From Galeruca laticollis (taxonomy: Eukaryota > Arthropoda > Insecta > Coleoptera > Chrysomelidae): a DNA stretch of 64,000 nt. Within the stretch, counting starts at the first letter, position 1. Each line of letters starts with the position of its first letter. Below are positions 45,960-57,420 of the stretch, piece after piece. Below the pieces are notes generated by a model. It ran no database searches. It saw only the letters and a program-made list of their open reading frames with translations, and was not told where the DNA came from. Made by a program: the position numbers and the translations under genes. Location of the stretch: positions 52,353,813 to 52,417,812 of the forward strand of contig OY998176.1 in the NCBI GenBank assembly GCA_963921935.1, read 5' to 3'.

Positions 45960-48840
45960 GGTAGCATCTATAACAAAACCTATCGAGAACAAGCTTTTAC
46001 AACGAAAAACTGATAAACCCAATGTTGTCACACATTTGCGGAAAAATAATGGCAGAGCAGTATATTCCATTAGAAAATTCGTAGCATTAACAAAACTTTT
46101 GATCAGCTTAACGTGTACCTTAGATCAATTAAATCATAAGTATGGTGTCATAGTAATTATGGAAATATTTCAAATAGATGACTTTAACTTATTTAAAACT
46201 GATGGTTATGAAAAAGATCATCGACGGACGCTCTAATAGAAGTGAAAGTATTTATTAGGTCCAATTTGCCATATACTTCCAAAGTAAGTACTATTGGAGA
46301 ATTCAGAGTAATTGAAAATGAAGGTAGAATTAATGATAGAAATATTTTAATTACTTCCATATATCGTTCACCCCCATCTAACACAAACATCTTCATTCAT
46401 TAATAATCTTCAATAGTATATATCTACTCGTACTGGTAGGAACTATAACTATCACATACTTGTGGCAGATATAAATATTGATTTGCTGGAAGAGGATGTT
46501 AATGCCAATGACTACATGAATCTCTTAAGGGAATACAATTATAACAGCACTATAGATGATGTGATACGACACAATCCTAATAGAGGAGGGACCTGATTGG
46601 ATCATATTTTCGTTAAATGCAAAGGGATATGTGAGCACAGTACTAAATCTTGTATATTTCGTTTCAATATTACTGATCAGTATTCTGTAGCACTTCGTAT
46701 TATTGGAAACCTGTTTGTCAGAAAAATAATACAAGTACTTTCAAGAGAACAGATGTCAACCTGCTCCAAACAGTATTTAAAAAAATTTCCTGGAAGGAGT
46801 ATTATCAATTAACTGATGTAATTGTGGAAAAGATTGAACATAGTACAAAAATAATGAAAATTCCTGAATCAAAAATTAAACGAAAGGAATGGATCACAAA
46901 CGGATTAATAACTTCTATAAATCATAGAGACTTTTTGTATAGTTAATGCAGAAGATATCCAAATGAAAACAAATTCAAATTTCAATAACGAAATTATTTG
47001 GAAACATTATTGAAAAGATTTAAGCAAGATTATTATAAAAATTAACTGTAAGAAGCAAATACAAATAGAGAAATGTGGAACATAATAAATTCTTTAACAA
47101 ATAAAGAAAAGAAAGCTCAACTCCAAAACAAATATTCACTAGGAAAAATAATATACTCGAAAATGAACTGGATATTGCCAAAGCATTTAACAAATACTTA
47201 ACTAAAGTTGGTAGAGTTCTATATAGCAAATTTACACCATCTTTTGGAATCTGTGATAGAGGGCCAAGTATTCCTCACTACTTTTCATTATATCCTATGA
47301 ATGAAAACGAGGTTATGGATAACATACAAACATTAAAAAACAAAAAAGCAACAGGGAATGATGGTATAAAGAAGAAATCTTAAAATCTGTTTATAAAGAA
47401 GTGTCAGCTACAATTATTTACCTAAGTAATAATATTTTCGAGCAAGAAATGTGTCCAATGGTTTTTAAAATTGCTATCACAAATCCTATATATAAGAACG
47501 GAGATCATAAGATCTCTTCCAATTACAGACCTATTTCTGTAATAACAAATCTGGCTAAAATATTCGAGCATAAGAAATTATACTAAAAAATTTGAACGAC
47601 AATCAATTCGGTTTCAGAGAAAGAAAATGTACGGATGATGCTATTTACACACTAACGTCAGAAACATATCGCTCCCTGGAGGAAAGAAATAATTATTGTA
47701 TTGGTGTTTACTTGGACTTGGCCTTGGACTGTTAATCGTCAACAGTTACTAAAAGTCGTGAACAATTTAGGTTTTAGAGGTACTCCTCTAAAACTTATCC
47801 AGTATATATCTGAGTAAAAGCCAGCATGTAAAAATTGGAAACTATATTAGTAAACCACAATATGTTGAATGTGCAGTTCCTCAAGGAACAGTCCTGGGAA
47901 CGATATTTTTTACTATGTACATAAATAGCTTATTTTGTCTCAGATCTGTTGGAAAAATAATTAGTTATGCGGATGATACAGTCATTTTTTATAAGGACAT
48001 TTTGTGGCAAACATTAACAGAATCGACAGAAAGTGACCTCTCTCAGTTATTTAATTGGTTAAATTATAAAACGTTATCAATAAATTGCAATAAAACTGTT
48101 TTCTTGCCTTTTGTTCCTAATTATTTGGGACCCCCAGCATTTGATCAGTTAAACGTAACTTCCAATGGCCAAACTGTCATCATATTCTCTATGGATTAAA
48201 ATAAAATATCTAGGGATTATTATTGATCGGCACTTAAGATGGGAACACCACAGTAACGAATTCGCAAAAATATTAAGGATTCTCATGTATAAATTTAAAT
48301 ACTTAAAAAGATACCTTGATTTGAAACAATTAAAAATGCTTTATAATGCATTGGTTGAATCAGGAATTTCTTACGGTTTTCTTGGATGGGGTGGAGTTCT
48401 TAACTGTCATTTAAGGATGCTGGAAATATTATAGTAGTATATTGTATAAACTATTTATGGAAAGCCCAAGTTACATTTTAGTGAACTATTTGACGAATAT
48501 AAGATTATGGATCCTAGAAAAGTATTCTTTTATGAAGCATTATCATATTTTCACAAAAATAGTAATATAATGAATATAATTCAACATAAATATTCAACAC
48601 GAACTAAGGACGATAGCAGAGTACAAATACCCAATTCTCGCTTGACTGTTGGTCAACATAGCTCAGGTTATGATGGTCCTAGAGTAAATAACTCTTATCA
48701 TCTCTTAATAAGAAATATACATTCAAATTCTTCAAAAATAAATTGGAAAATTACATACATTCCCTCAGAAGGGACACTAGTAGTAGTAGTAGTATTTATT
48801 AGTCACCAAATTGCAGGAATTTATAAAAGCATACAATAAA
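45960..48840 (+). pseudogene. CR1/Jockey-like LINE (plus) ORF2: APE, RT and C-terminus
   Basis: Endonuclease pieces are VFIRSNLPYTSKV (46243), ILITSIYRSPPSN, ADINIDLLEED and LDHIFVKCKG. RT follows at about 47280-48200: KNKKATGNDGI, SNYRPISVITNLAKIFE, LNDNQFGFRERKCTDDAIY, GVYLDLALD, AVPQGTVLGTIFFTMYI and the catalytic ISYADDTVIFY (about 47955). KYLGIIIDRHLRWEHH starts the thumb (48193). A C-terminal block reaches 48839. At least eight frame breaks are spread across it. A TAG microsatellite (48778-48793) lies near the 3' end. Confidence 0.75.
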
Positions 48841-49000
48841 AAAAGTAAAGAATAGAAAATAGGCGATTAATATAGGTATAAAAATACAAAAAGAAGTTTG
48901 TTTGACCGAGTCTTATTTGTAAAAATTCATCAGCGGAAACATAGGCATCGATGATATACTTAAGTTTTTGGAAAACTTGACTGCGAAACATCAACACCAA
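48841..49000. other. Short unassigned spacer
   Basis: AT-rich link between the LINE and the next Penelope-like element. No feature seen. Confidence 0.3.
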
Positions 49001-49112
49001 AATTATTTCCTCTGAAGATGGTCAAGATATAATGTATTTTGAAATTTTACTGTTTTAAATCAAACTTGCTGTTTCTAGGTAATTCCACAATATATTGAAA
49101 ATGTCTTCAAAC

Positions 49113-49168
49113 CTCTAAGAAAATTGACGATTGAATCGATATAAATATCATCGTCAGAATGACAGAAG
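49113..49168 (-). ncRNA. Degenerate hammerhead-like motif
   Basis: Same layout as the copy at 35692-35747, but the second core GAAA is changed to GATT and stem III is altered, so it should not cleave. Confidence 0.4.
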
Positions 49169-49495
49169 TTACATTTCATTTGATGCCTCACTGATGTTTA
49201 ATAATTATTTTGCTTAGACCAAGAAGGGACCTACCTAGTGATTGACTTAATATGTGTTAATAGAAAAATGATGAAGAATGATATTACAAATATTAAAGCT
49301 TAGATATAATTAGCCCTATGGCGATATCCTGGATATCTTTTTCCAATTAAGATCAGTATAACTGTTCAATGATATGGAAAACCACGAATACTATATCTGC
49401 TGATCTTTACAATTATCACTTAAGTAGACAGTTTAAAGGGGAGAACTCCCTAGATTTATCTGTTCATTGACAACTTGATATCGTGGGTTTCTTAA

Positions 49496-50766
49496 GTGTC
49501 TTCTAATTTCTATATTAATACACCTAATAATATATTAGCAAAAAAACTTAACAACATACTTGATAGTTACGGATATACATATAAATATTCAATTAAAAAT
49601 TTAATAGAACTAATAAAAACATTTAAAGCATTCAAATTACAAGGTAACTCTAAACTCATTTCATTTGATGTTACCAATATATTCACTAAAATTCCTCCTA
49701 GGGAATGTCTAACACTTGTACGAAAATTACATGAAAATATTATTCCACGAATAATCACCTATTTTGGCAAACATTTTTATGGACAGTTTAGAAAGGAAAA
49801 TCTTTGAAAGTAATATTTTAAAAAATGTTTTATTTTGGTATGGATATGTAGATGACATATTAGCTTGTTTTATAGGTAGTGAACGACAATTAGATATATT
49901 TTTCTACCACATTAATAATTTACACCCAAAAATTAAATTTACATTAGAAGAATAACACAATCAATTTTCTTAATTTGAAAATTCAGAGTTAATAATGTAC
50001 TTGATTATTCAATTTACTGAAAACCAACACACACCGATGTGACAATTAAATATAGTTAGAATCACCCCATGTCACATAAACTATCGGCATATAATTCAAT
50101 GATACATAGAGCATTTTCAGTTCCTATGAACAAATGTAATTTTGATAGAGAGATTAATAAAATTAGACAAATAGTAACATCCAATGGTTATCCATTACAT
50201 ATGATAAATAAGCTAATTAATAAAAAAAGGAAAAAGTGACATTACAACTAATGTTTCCTAAACAAACTGAATAAATAAAAGCTTATAAAACCATTACATA
50301 TACAGGAAATATTTCTAATAATATTTCAAAGATAATATCTTTAGCAACAAATACAACAATTTCTTTTAAAACAGAAAGTAACGTAAGTACAAATTTTTTA
50401 AATGTGAAAACAAAAATACCACCATTAAAGAAATTAGGTATATATAAGCTCAAATGTCCAGAATGTAATGCTGACTATTTGACTCAGACCCTTAGACATT
50501 TTGAAATCCGATACAGTGAACACTTACGAGCATACAGCTTAAAACAACCAGATAAATCCCATTACGCAAAACATCTACTTGACAACAAACATTCATTGAC
50601 ACCTAACACAGAACTAGAAGTACTACATATTTGTAATGAAAAAAAAGAACTAAATTTCCTTAAAGAGTTGGAAATTAGAAGACACTTAAGTAACCCACAA
50701 TATGAAGTCGTCAATGAACAGATAAATCTAGGGAGTTCTCCACTATTAAACTGTCTTCTTAAGTGA
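49496..50766 (+). pseudogene. Penelope-like RT and GIY-YIG endonuclease, broken
   Basis: RT block: SFDVTNIFTKIPPRECLTL (about 49660), then a deletion that removes the QNEGLPMGSP segment, followed by LANIFMDSLERKIF and FWYGYVDDILA (YVDD, about 49840) and NNLHPKIKFTLEE. Stops and frameshifts follow to about 50270. The frame 50404-50766 is intact and encodes the endonuclease: LGIYKLKCPECNADY (the GIY...YIG core is altered to DYLTQTL), RHFEIRYSEHLRAY, KSHYAKHLLDNKHSLT and the EIRRHLSNPQYEVVNEQINL tail. The RT is unusable without the missing segment. Confidence 0.75.
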
Positions 50767-50960
50767 TAATTGTAAAGATCAGCAGGTATAGTTTTCCTGG
50801 TTTTCTATATCATTCCACAGTTATACTGATAATAGCACATCTGCTTCTTTTTTCTATTAACATAATATGTTAATATTATATTGAGTCAATCACAAGGCCA
50901 CTTCTTGGTCTAGCCAAAAATAACTACTAAACATCAGGTAGGCATCAAATGAAATGTAAC

Positions 50961-51016
50961 TTCTGTCATTCTGACGATGATATTGATTTATCGAAACAAA
51001 TGTCAATTTTTCAGAA
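50961..51016 (+). ncRNA. Hammerhead-ribozyme-like motif, intact core
   Basis: TTCT, GTC, ATT, core CTGACGA, T, stem II GATA...TATC, core GAA, stem III ACA-AA-TGT, cleavage-site C, AAT, then AGAA closing outer stem I. It lies downstream of the Penelope endonuclease in the same orientation. Confidence 0.6.
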
Positions 51017-51316
51017 TTTTCAACAATATTAATTATATTGTGGAATTAGCTAGAAACATTGAGTTTCATTTAAAACACAAATATGAGTATATTCCACGAG
51101 GTAAGGGTCGAGACAGTTAATTTCAGTAATAATGAATACTTTCCCACTGCAGTTGCACCGAAAAAGCAAATATCAAACTTATTTTAAAAAATAACATACA
51201 CCATTAATCTGTATCTGAATAAGACCACTCTGGATATCCGCTAACGGTTTACACTAAACTACTGACACTTTAAAACTTCGTAATATTGTCATTTGTTATA
51301 ATAATATGTTACTTAC

Positions 51317-51415
51317 GTTGCTTTCTTTTCTTTCGATACGTTAACTGAACGCTCTCCATTCTTATCTTGGTTTTTGGGATGTTTGAGGAATCTTATACCA
51401 TCTTTCATATTTATT
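51317..51415 (-). CDS. SOAT/ACAT exon A, probable start-codon exon
   Basis: First supported coding exon. Acceptor ttactttttacag precedes 51415 and donor GTAAGT follows 51317. The ATG at 51408-51406 has A at -3 and opens MKDGIRFLKHPKNQDKNGER, a charged segment of 30 codons plus two bases (AC), which exon B completes. SOAT enzymes begin with a poorly conserved, hydrophilic cytosolic region, so this peptide fits by position and phase rather than by similarity. The exon has an acceptor, so at least one upstream exon, probably 5' UTR, must exist. It could alternatively be read through from further coding sequence (an open INM precedes). Confidence 0.6.
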
Positions 51416-52195
51416 CTGTAAAAAGTAAGTTGAAATAATAATATTTATCATCAATAATCATTAGCCAAATTTTGAAAAAATGTAACGTGATAATGACTCT
51501 TCCCTTTTTAAAAATTCTAATATGGAATAAAAGTTATTGGATATTTTTGTATTGGTGAAAGAAGAAGGATCCCATCCTGGGTACATTATTACAAAATAAA
51601 CAATATATTAAAAAGTAAGTTGAAATAATAATAATAATAATAATAATAATCAATAATCATTAGCCAAATTTTGAAAAAATGTAACGTGATAATGACTCTT
51701 CCATTTTTGAAAATTCTAATATGGAATGAAAGTTATTGGATATTTTTGTAGTGGTGAAAGAAGAAGGATCTCATCCTGGGTACATTATTACAAAATAAAC
51801 AATGTATTAAAAAATAAGTTGAAATAATAATAATAATCAATAATAATTATCCAAATTTTGAAAAAATGTAACGTGATAATGAATCTTCCCTTTTTGAAAA
51901 TTCTAATATGGAATAAAAGTTATTGGATATTTTTGTAGTGGTGAAAGAAGAAGGATCCCATCCTGGGTACATTATTACAAAATAAACAATATATTAAAAA
52001 GTAAGTTGAAATAATAATATTAATAATCAATAATCATTAGCCAAATTTTGAAAAACTGTAACGTGATAATGACTCCTCCCTTTTTGAAAATTCTAATATG
52101 GAATAAAAGTTATTGGATATTTTTGTAGTAGTGAAAGAAGAAGGATCCCATCCAGGGTATATTATTACAAAATAAACAATGTATTTGTATTCAAA
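51416..52195. repeat. Tandem array, ~190-bp unit, 4 copies, abutting the SOAT exon
   Basis: Each unit runs aaaaagtaagttgaaataat, (aat)n, aatcattagccaaattttg, gtaacgtgataatgactctt, aatatggaataaaagttatt, gaagaaggatcccatcctgg and gtacattattacaaaataaac. Units begin near 51421, 51611, 51808 and 51996. Copies differ mainly in the length of the AAT microsatellite. The first unit starts inside the splice-acceptor tract of exon A. Confidence 0.85.
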
Positions 52196-53411
52196 AAGTT
52201 TGAAAAACATTGCATTGCATTGCATATTGGATCATATATTTTAAACACTCCTTATTAAAACAGTTCACCAGTACACATGGAAAATGATTCCAATGGAACA
52301 ATAACCTCAATTACTCGATCTTTTTCTGTTATTATTAGTATGGCGTAATTTCCTAGGTTGAATGATAAACTTGAATTAGATTTGTTTATTTTTGAGAAAA
52401 ATAATGCCTATGTGGAAATTTGCTCAGATATCACTAGTTTTCTTTATCTACTTATAATACATAATACTTCAAATTACGTACCTTAATATGCACTATTATT
52501 ATAAGACCAACCGATGTTTTTCGTATTCAAAAACGAAAACTTTAACTTATTATTTCTGTGTGATAGTTTCATTTAATGTTTGCTTAAACATCGTATATCT
52601 TCCAAATGATTTGTTTTGAATAACTTTGATAAAAAGAGATATCTTGAATTCTAGATACCGGGGCTGTTGAATAAAATTAGTTAAAGTATTTTTATTGGAC
52701 ACTATCAACCAAGTAGTTGGAAATGTAAATATATAGGTACTCAAGTAAGTTTTTTTATTCTAATTTTTTGTCAACTGATGAGTTTTTCAATTAGCAATTA
52801 AACTATCAAGAAGTGAATTGAACTAACCACAAATTATTTTGGATGAGCCATTAGTAGCAACATATTTGAATATATGCACCAAAAATAAACAAATAATTAT
52901 ATTCAGTGACATAGAAACCCGAACACATATTAAAAATTATTTTATTTCGGTGCTATTTGTCAAACATATCAGGGAGTTCGTAATATGTGAATGATTAAAT
53001 TGTCTGTATTTTGAAAATGTACTGTTACGGTTGGAAATGGGTCACAGAGTAGATATACTTTTACAGATTTACATTCAAATCTCGAACATTGTAAACAAGT
53101 TCTTCTTCTTCTGGATCCTTTATTGGGCTAAATCCTGAGGGATAATTTACCCAGTTTTACACATGTGGGGGGAAAAAGTCTTGCTCTTGGCAATATTTCC
53201 CTCCCTCTAGAATGAATATCTTCCTTAAACTGAACTGCACTACTGTTGAGCATAGGTACTATGAATTATTACACTTTTATGGTGAGTGTTGGGGATTAGT
53301 AAGGAAATTAACTTTTCTCGCTTACGGGTAGCGGCCAAGCTTGAACACACCCAGAAATGCTACCTCGGATATAGATGGAGAAATCCAGGTCTATAAAAGA
53401 GAGGGATTAAG
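52196..53411. other. Non-coding DNA; possible 5' UTR exon of SOAT
   Basis: No protein-coding gene recognised. On the minus strand aatatgcactattattataag-type sequence ends at a good donor (AAG|GTACGTAAT, about 52482), which could be the end of an untranslated first exon joining exon A. This is a guess only. Confidence 0.2.
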
Positions 53412-54310
53412 TTAAAGGGATATTTTAAACAAAGTTATAAATTGGTGTATTACTGATAATGGTTCATCATTTAAATTGGCTAAAATCCTACATATATCAA
53501 ATGGCGCGCTAAGTTTAGTTTTGCATAGCTCTATGTAAAGGTTGAATTGATTTGATATAGTAATAGAACATTCTAGTAATATGTGGTTAAGTGACCCTAT
53601 TTGCCCACATTCACATAGTGGATCATCTTTAATTCCAATTCTAAACATACGGAAAGGAGTTAAACAGTGCTCTGTTCTCATTCTTATAACTGTTGTTAAA
53701 TGTTTTCTGTATTTGTATTGGTTCTGGTTAAACCAGGGAGCTTTTGGTAATTGTTCGACAACTTTGTAATAGAACGATTTCTTATTCAGTTTTATGAGGT
53801 TCCATTCATTGTTCCATTTAACCCATATGCTCTTTTTGATATCTGGGAAGTAGTTTTGATAATTCAGTTTTATATTCGCTGGAACTGTAAGGGAACAACC
53901 TGTTTTAGCTGGCTGATCAGCTTTATGGTTCCCTTTGATTTCAGAGTGACCTGGGATCCATGCTAGTACAATATTAAAGCCGTTAGTATTTGCTAGTATA
54001 ATTCCTTGTTTAGTTAAAATTGATGAATGCTCTGTTTCTTTGGAGAAAGCTGGTTTACATATTTTTTGTAGTGCAGTTTTAGAGTCTGAGAAGATTATGG
54101 CTTTAGTAGTATTGGTTTTTAAGATGAATTGAAGTGCATGGTTGATAGCAGTAATTTCTCCCAACCCTATTTGTGTGAATGTTGGTAGCCTAGATGAGAA
54201 TGCATAGTTGAATTCTTCACTGTAAACTCCAAATTCTGCAGTGCCATTGGAATAGAGAGAACCATCTGTAAATATTCTTGTATGATCCGGAAGTTTGCAT
54301 AGAATTTATT
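53412..54310 (-). pseudogene. I-like LINE (minus) RNase H and C-terminus
   Basis: The RNase H catalytic set is visible: IFTDGSLYSNG (Asp, about 54270), GEITAINHALQ (Glu, 54164 on) and IIFSDSKTALQ (Asp). VLAWIPGHSEIKGNHKAD follows, with the first His-containing helix and ADxPAK end. The C-terminal Cys/His motif CECGQIGSLNHILLEC lies near 53590. The frame from 54164 to 53412 is uninterrupted (250 codons). It is the downstream end of an I-superfamily LINE whose RT lies at 54386-55920. Confidence 0.8.
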
Positions 54311-55244
54311 GGTACTGAATTTGTGCTAGTTAATCAGTTTTATTAGATTGAAAATTTGCCACATTCAATGGAATTAGCTGAATTTCTACGTCAAATTCAT
54401 AGCAAGGCAATATTTCTTTTGTGTACATCGTATTAGTAGATGTTGTAGCCGGTCGAAGATTTGTTTTTCTTTGTTAGTCCAATATCTTGAGTTTTGGCTT
54501 ACGTTATTAAGCTTCTTTAGAATATTGATTATGGGGTTATTGGATATTGCCAGGTTTTTTGTTAAGTATCTGTAGCTCAGCCATTCCCTCCGATATTTGA
54601 GGGAAATTTCACCATTTTCTGATAATAAAGTTGGAATTGGTGTTGAATTCATGTGGCCTGTAACTATTCTTAATCCCTGGTTTAGAGTTTTTTTGTCCAA
54701 CGTTGTTTTATTCTATTTTGTGAGGGTGAAAATCTGGCTACCGTAGTCCATGTGACTTAGTACTATTGCTTCGTAGAGTATTCTCAGTCTGAAGGGATCA
54801 CAGCCCTACCAAGTACCACAGAGAGCCCATTCAGTCCTTTACGTATTTTTGTTTCTATGTATTGTATATGTGCATTCCATTTTAGGTTTTGATGAATGTA
54901 TATACCTAGGTATTTAACTTTATCCACCCATTCAATAGTTTCCGTATTTCTATTTTGGGGATAGATCTTTTTATGATTTCTTTACTAAACATTACTGCAT
55001 GATATTTATTTGTTGATAGTTTGAAATTATGTGTGGCTAACCTTGTGTTGAGTTTTTCTAACAATGTATTTAAATTATTCACTATTTGGCTTACATTCGC
55101 TCCATCAACTAACAGTACCATGTCATCTGCATATTGAACAAAATTAACATTTTTAGGGAGGATATCATAAATACGTGGGGTAGACCTTCATTAACTGGCA
55201 AAGGTCCTATTGTTTGTCCTAAGTTGTCTTAAACGAATATGACT

Positions 55245-55480
55245 CTTATTAGTGTTTTAAATGAAACTCACGGTTTCTAGTTAATACCACAATATAATAA
55301 AAATTATTGAAAATTCTAAAAAATTGACAATTGTTTCGATAAATCAATATCATCGTCAGAATGACAGAAGTTACAATTTTTATTATATTGTGGTATTAAC
55401 TAGAAACCGTGAGTTTCATTTAAAACACTAATATGAGTAGATTCCACGAAGTAAGGGTCGAGACAGTTAATTTCATTGAA
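55245..55480. mobile_element. Penelope terminal-repeat palindrome (isolated)
   Basis: 55252-55310 (tgaaactcacggtttctagt, ttaataccacaatataat) is the inverted complement of 55374-55440, with a hammerhead-like core in between. The right end continues into taagggtcgagacagttaat, also found at 51100. No Penelope coding sequence is present, so this is a stand-alone terminal unit inserted in the I-like LINE. Confidence 0.75.
55314..55369 (-). ncRNA. Hammerhead-ribozyme-like motif, intact core
   Basis: Identical core to the 35692-35747 copy: CTGACGA, stem II GATA/TATC, GAAACA-AT-TGTC, with ATT/AAT and TTCT/AGAA stem I pairs. Confidence 0.6.
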
Positions 55481-55934
55481 TAAGACTATTATTTATAAAA
55501 GCATGAATTAAGTTTATTATATATTTAGGTAGGGCTAGGTTTATTAAAGTTTTGTACATAAGTTGGTTATTAATTGTGCAGCTGAGAGGTCTAAGAAAAC
55601 GCCTATGGTGCATTCATTGGCTGAATAATTTATAAGGATATGAGAGATTAGAAACGTTAAACAGTCCATACAACCTTTATTCCTTCTAAATCCAAACTGT
55701 AGGGGTTTGAGTAATTTTTCGTTTCCTACATTCCATTCCAGCCTGTTTTTATTACTGATTCTAAAAGTTTACCCACACATGAAGCTAGAGCAATTGGTCT
55801 ATAGTTCATTTCTACTGATTTGTCTTTATAGGGTTTATGAGAGGAATAATAATTGTTTGCTTCCATTTGTGTGGAATGGTAGTAGTTTGCGTGCAATCAT
55901 TAAATAAACGGTTTTAAAGACTAAAACTAACTTT

Positions 55935-56710
55935 TCCGCATCGGTGCCCCTGGACAATATTCTATCATAAAATTGTTACTTGTATACACTTCGGGGGATG
56001 TATCGTGCTAACAAACTGAAATTTCTCCAAAAATAACCAAAAATTTAGTATATCTAGTTTTATAGGACCCGCTGTACTCGCTCTAGTCAACTGAAAATCA
56101 ATAGGGTACATCTGTGAGACACCTTGAACAATACTTATTCATAAAGTTGATCAATCGTATACTCTCTGGAGGCTGTATCGTGCTAACAAACTGAAAATTC
56201 TCCAAAAATGACAAAAATTTGGTACTTCAAGTACCACAGCACCCGTTGTACTGGCTTTAATGAGCTCAATATCAATAGGGTTCCTCTTTAAGACGCTCTG
56301 AATAATATCCAATCATAAAATTCATCACTTGTATATACTCCGGAGGCTGTATCGTGCTAACAAACTGAAACTTCTCCAAAAATGACAAAAATATCGTACT
56401 TAAAGTACTGTAGCACCGGTTGTATTGGCCCTGGTGAGCTGAAAATCAATAGGGTTCATCAGTGAGATGCCCTGAATAATATTCAATCATGAAATTGGTG
56501 ACTTGTTGAACTCCGGAGGCTGTATCGTGCTAACAAACTGAAATTTCTCGAAAAACGACAAAATGTCGTACTTCAAGTACCATAGCACCCGTTGTACTGG
56601 CTCTGGCGAGCTGAAAATCAATAGGGTTTATCTGTGAAATGTCCTTAGCGATATTGCATCATAAAATTGGTGACTCATTGCACTCCGGAGGCTGTATAGT
56701 GCTAACAAGA
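55935..56710. repeat. Satellite array, ~172-bp monomer, about 4.5 copies
   Basis: The anchor tgtatcgtgctaacaaactg recurs near 55999, 56172, 56347, 56519 and, altered, 56691, giving spacings of 171-176 bp. Other shared blocks are ctccaaaaatgacaaaaat, cttcaagtaccatagcaccc, tcaatagggtt and cactccggagg. Monomers differ by point changes and 1-4 bp indels. Confidence 0.9.
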
Positions 56711-57420
56711 CTTGCAAGGAAAAGTGGCCGACGACAACGACGACGACATACACACAGGATTTTTTTTCTAAAAACCGTTTTTTCGTCTTGTTGTTGATGG
56801 ATAACGTAAAAATAACTCAAAAAAACTTGGTTTTGGCTATACTCATAATATGTAAATTACCCACATCACCTGACTTTCCCTGAATGTATACTTCAAACGG
56901 AGTGGAGTGTATAAGATTTATGTTCTATTAATTTGTGATGTATTCTGGTCTTTGTCATTATTATTATCAGGAGGTTCGGGAGGTTTATCTCCCGCTATTT
57001 GACTTTTACTTTTTTCCCCTTTTTTCTCGGTATAGGTTTTGTATGTATGTAATATTAAGAAATAAGTTGGAATTGACTTACTTAGGTCAAAGGAACAGGA
57101 TTTGACACAAAAAGTGGTTAGTAACTCACCCTATCTACTATAAACAGTTAAATCACAATTATATTCAACGATAAATCCGTATTCACAGTTAAATTCACTA
57201 AATCGACGTCCGGAGAATCCAAAAAAAATTGGCAAATGTTTAAAACAAATATTAATATTCATGATTCAGGTTACATAAAACTGTCAATTTCACTACGGAT
57301 CGGTAAATTGCCTGTTTTTCTTCTATTTTCACACATCCGATCGACAATTCATTCATTACAGTAAATTCCTTTAAGAATAAACTCTATGGATCATTCGATA
57401 TAATCGTTTATTCACAGGGA
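56711..57420. other. Unassigned DNA
   Basis: A short cgacgacaacgacgacgac run (56728-56747) and AT-rich sequence; nothing recognised. Confidence 0.4.

Larger units (their letters stand above)
49001..51110 (+). mobile_element. Penelope-like element with inverted terminal regions
   Basis: The left flank (about 49050-49500) is an inverted copy of the element's own 3' end, including the last codons of the endonuclease, and the right flank (50767-51110) is the same 3' end in direct orientation. Between them the plus-strand coding region (about 49500-50766) runs from an RT N-terminal block to a GIY-YIG-type C-terminus. This arrangement, with a 5'-truncated copy facing an inverted end, is familiar from Penelope elements. 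It lies just downstream of SOAT exon A, in the large first intron. Confidence 0.8.
54386..55930 (-). pseudogene. I-like LINE (minus) RT domain, interrupted by a Penelope palindrome
   Basis: Read on the minus strand from about 55900: IPHKWKQTIIIPL, MNYRPIALASCVGKLLESVI, LQFGFRRNKGCMDCLTFLIS and IGVFLDLSAA (motif A). A ~235-bp Penelope terminal palindrome (55245-55480) then interrupts. Next come TIGPLPVNEGLP and QYADDMVLLVDGANVS (catalytic YADD, about 55130), KYLGIYIHQNLKWNAH, and the thumb/connection 54700-54386. Motif B is lost around the insertion. The 5' end stops at the satellite array (about 55935). Several frameshifts occur. Confidence 0.75.

Noticed and set aside
51416..52195. CRISPR array
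   Set aside because: Units are ~190 bp, with near-identical whole monomers and no spacer structure; it is a tandem intron repeat in a eukaryote.
52482..52550. 5' UTR exon of SOAT
   Set aside because: A good donor is present, but the upstream border and transcription cannot be judged from sequence; mentioned only as a possibility.
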